Program-made: the position numbers and the translations under genes | NCBI GenBank assembly: GCA_949427775.1 | Contig: CASQEL010000148.1 | Coordinates: 1-5,760, forward strand | Source of the DNA: an uncultured Desulfovibrionaceae bacterium | GTDB lineage: Bacteria > Desulfobacterota > Desulfovibrionia > Desulfovibrionales > Desulfovibrionaceae | Reading direction: 5' to 3' | DNA: 5,760 nt | Part shown: piece after piece, positions 5,281-5,760 of the stretch | Numbering within the stretch: the stretch's first letter is position 1 | Layout: each line of letters opens with the position of its first letter | Notes under the pieces: generated by a model | What the model was told of the DNA's origin: nothing | What the model saw: the letters and a program-made list of their open reading frames with translations, nothing else | Databases searched by the model: none

Positions 5281-5523
5281 ATGGCCGAGTCACGGCGTCC
5301 GGTGCGTCCCGTGCCTCCTGACGGCATGGAGCTGTTGTTTTTTTATGCGTGCCCTTACTGCGGGCGGCATGTGCCCCTGGTAAGTCCCACTCAACCGACT
5401 ATGGCGCAGTGCGACGCCTGCGGCAAACCTTTCCCGATCGTTCCTGTGGATGAACGCAGTCTGCACTATGTGCGGATTATGCTGGCCGGAGGCAAGGCGG
5501 CTCTTGATCCCGATTTTGCCTAG
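5281..5523 (+). CDS. Small zinc-ribbon protein, function unknown
   Basis: This is an 80-residue protein with two CxxC knuckles: CPYCGR (Cys24, Cys27) and CDACGK (Cys44, Cys47), separated by 16 residues, a likely single Zn site of zinc-ribbon type. The segment between them (HVPLVSPTQPTMAQ) and the tail (PIVPVDERSLHYVRIMLAGG) look conserved. I recall similar small proteins next to gpmI in Desulfovibrio relatives, without known function. The start is ATG 5281, one base after the gpmI stop, with GGAG (5267-5270) 10 nt upstream; an in-frame TTG at 5263 is a weaker alternative. No signal peptide is seen, so it is probably cytoplasmic. Zinc ribbons of this size often bind nucleic acids or protein partners, but nothing here shows which. 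It is the last gene of the rsfS-gpmI transcript. Confidence 0.8.
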   Translation: MAESRRPVRPVPPDGMELLFFYACPYCGRHVPLVSPTQPTMAQCDACGKPFPIVPVDERSLHYVRIMLAGGKAALDPDFA

Positions 5524-5698
5524 GGTCAGCCCTCATTGCAATGCCGTCCGCGACACGCCGCATGTTTTCGATCGGCACGACGCGAGGCACACATCGGGCG
5601 AAGCTGCAGTGAACCTGCCGCACGGTCAATCTCGACCTTGCAACCCCGCGGGACGGAAAACGGCGGTCTTGCGGCAGTGGGGCACTGAGGGCCGACCC
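5523..5698 (+). ncRNA. Possible structured RNA or structured 3' UTR downstream of the zinc-ribbon gene
   Basis: No convincing protein gene is seen between 5524 and 5760. Two long-range complementary pairs nest inside each other. GGGTC-A-GCCCTCA (5523-5535) faces TGAGGGC-C-GACCC (5686-5698) with 12 pairs around one A/C mismatch. Inside it, CCGTCCGCG (5545-5552 with its flank) faces CGCG-G-GACGG (5647-5656) with one bulged G. An alternative pairing TGCCG/CGGCA (5542-5546 with 5672-5676) competes with the inner stem. A rod of about 176 nt with a closing stem, internal bubble and apical part recalls 6S RNA in outline, but I cannot match conserved 6S sequence, and no terminator U-tract follows. 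The strand is uncertain because the complementarity exists on both. It begins at the last base of the upstream stop codon, so a 3' UTR structure is equally likely. Confidence 0.3.
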
Positions 5699-5718
5699 CG
5701 GGGGGCTAGTACCGCATA

Positions 5719-5743
5719 ACACAAAATACTTCGTATTTTGCGT
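5719..5743. repeat. AT-rich hairpin (8-bp perfect core)
   Basis: CAAAATAC (5722-5729) and GTATTTTG (5733-5740) pair perfectly around TTC. The stem extends by AC/GT (5719-5720 with 5742-5743) after one mismatch. It is sharply AT-rich within GC-rich DNA, and no U-tract follows on either strand. It may be an extragenic palindromic repeat or a transcript-end hairpin for the operon. Confidence 0.45.
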
Positions 5744-5760
5744 CAAGATCATTCGCCGAA

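Noticed and set aside
5477..5752. 91-codon minus-strand frame at the right end
   Set aside because: One stretch (VPRVVPIENMRRVADGIA) looks faintly protein-like, but the frame runs into the zinc-ribbon gene on the other strand, has no recognisable domain, and crosses the AT hairpin at its start; I could not support it.
1..5760. CRISPR array or transposon inverted repeats
   Set aside because: No regularly spaced repeats and no paired terminal inverted repeats flanking a transposase were found.

Overview
The window looks like chromosome from a GC-rich sulfate-reducing deltaproteobacterium of the Desulfovibrio type. The clues are the order rsfS-gpmI-zinc-ribbon protein, a stand-alone anaerobe-type phenylacetate-CoA ligase next to it, and the codon usage. 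The genus is an inference; no ribosomal marker is present.

Left third (1-1672): accessory DNA abutting the 3' end of a tRNA-Thr gene. It holds three small plus-strand genes that look like mobile-element cargo: the C-terminal end of a gene cut by the window edge; a 90-residue gene broken by a one-base frameshift behind a 19-bp hairpin; and an intact 123-residue acidic protein of a phage/plasmid-like hypothetical family. On the minus strand lies a ParD-type antitoxin gene whose ParE toxin partner is cut to its N-terminal half. A 3'-terminal coding fragment (1446-1658), possibly the tail of an integrase, lies against the tRNA terminator. Together these suggest a decaying integrated element at a tRNA attachment site.

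Middle (1673-3375): tRNA-Thr(CGU), with its own promoter and terminator, and upstream of it on the same minus strand a complete 434-residue phenylacetate-CoA ligase gene. A 256-bp divergent intergenic region separates that gene from the next operon.

Right part (3376-5523): a tight plus-strand housekeeping operon of rsfS (ribosome silencing factor), gpmI (cofactor-independent phosphoglycerate mutase; ATGA overlap with rsfS) and an 80-residue zinc-ribbon protein one base after gpmI. The last 237 bases have no convincing protein gene. They can fold into nested long-range stems starting at the stop codon of the last gene (possible structured RNA or 3' UTR), followed by an AT-rich hairpin.

The most noteworthy items are the degraded parDE module with a palindrome built around its -35 box, the frameshifted cargo gene, and the possible structured RNA downstream of gpmI. 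I did not find a clearly new multi-gene system.
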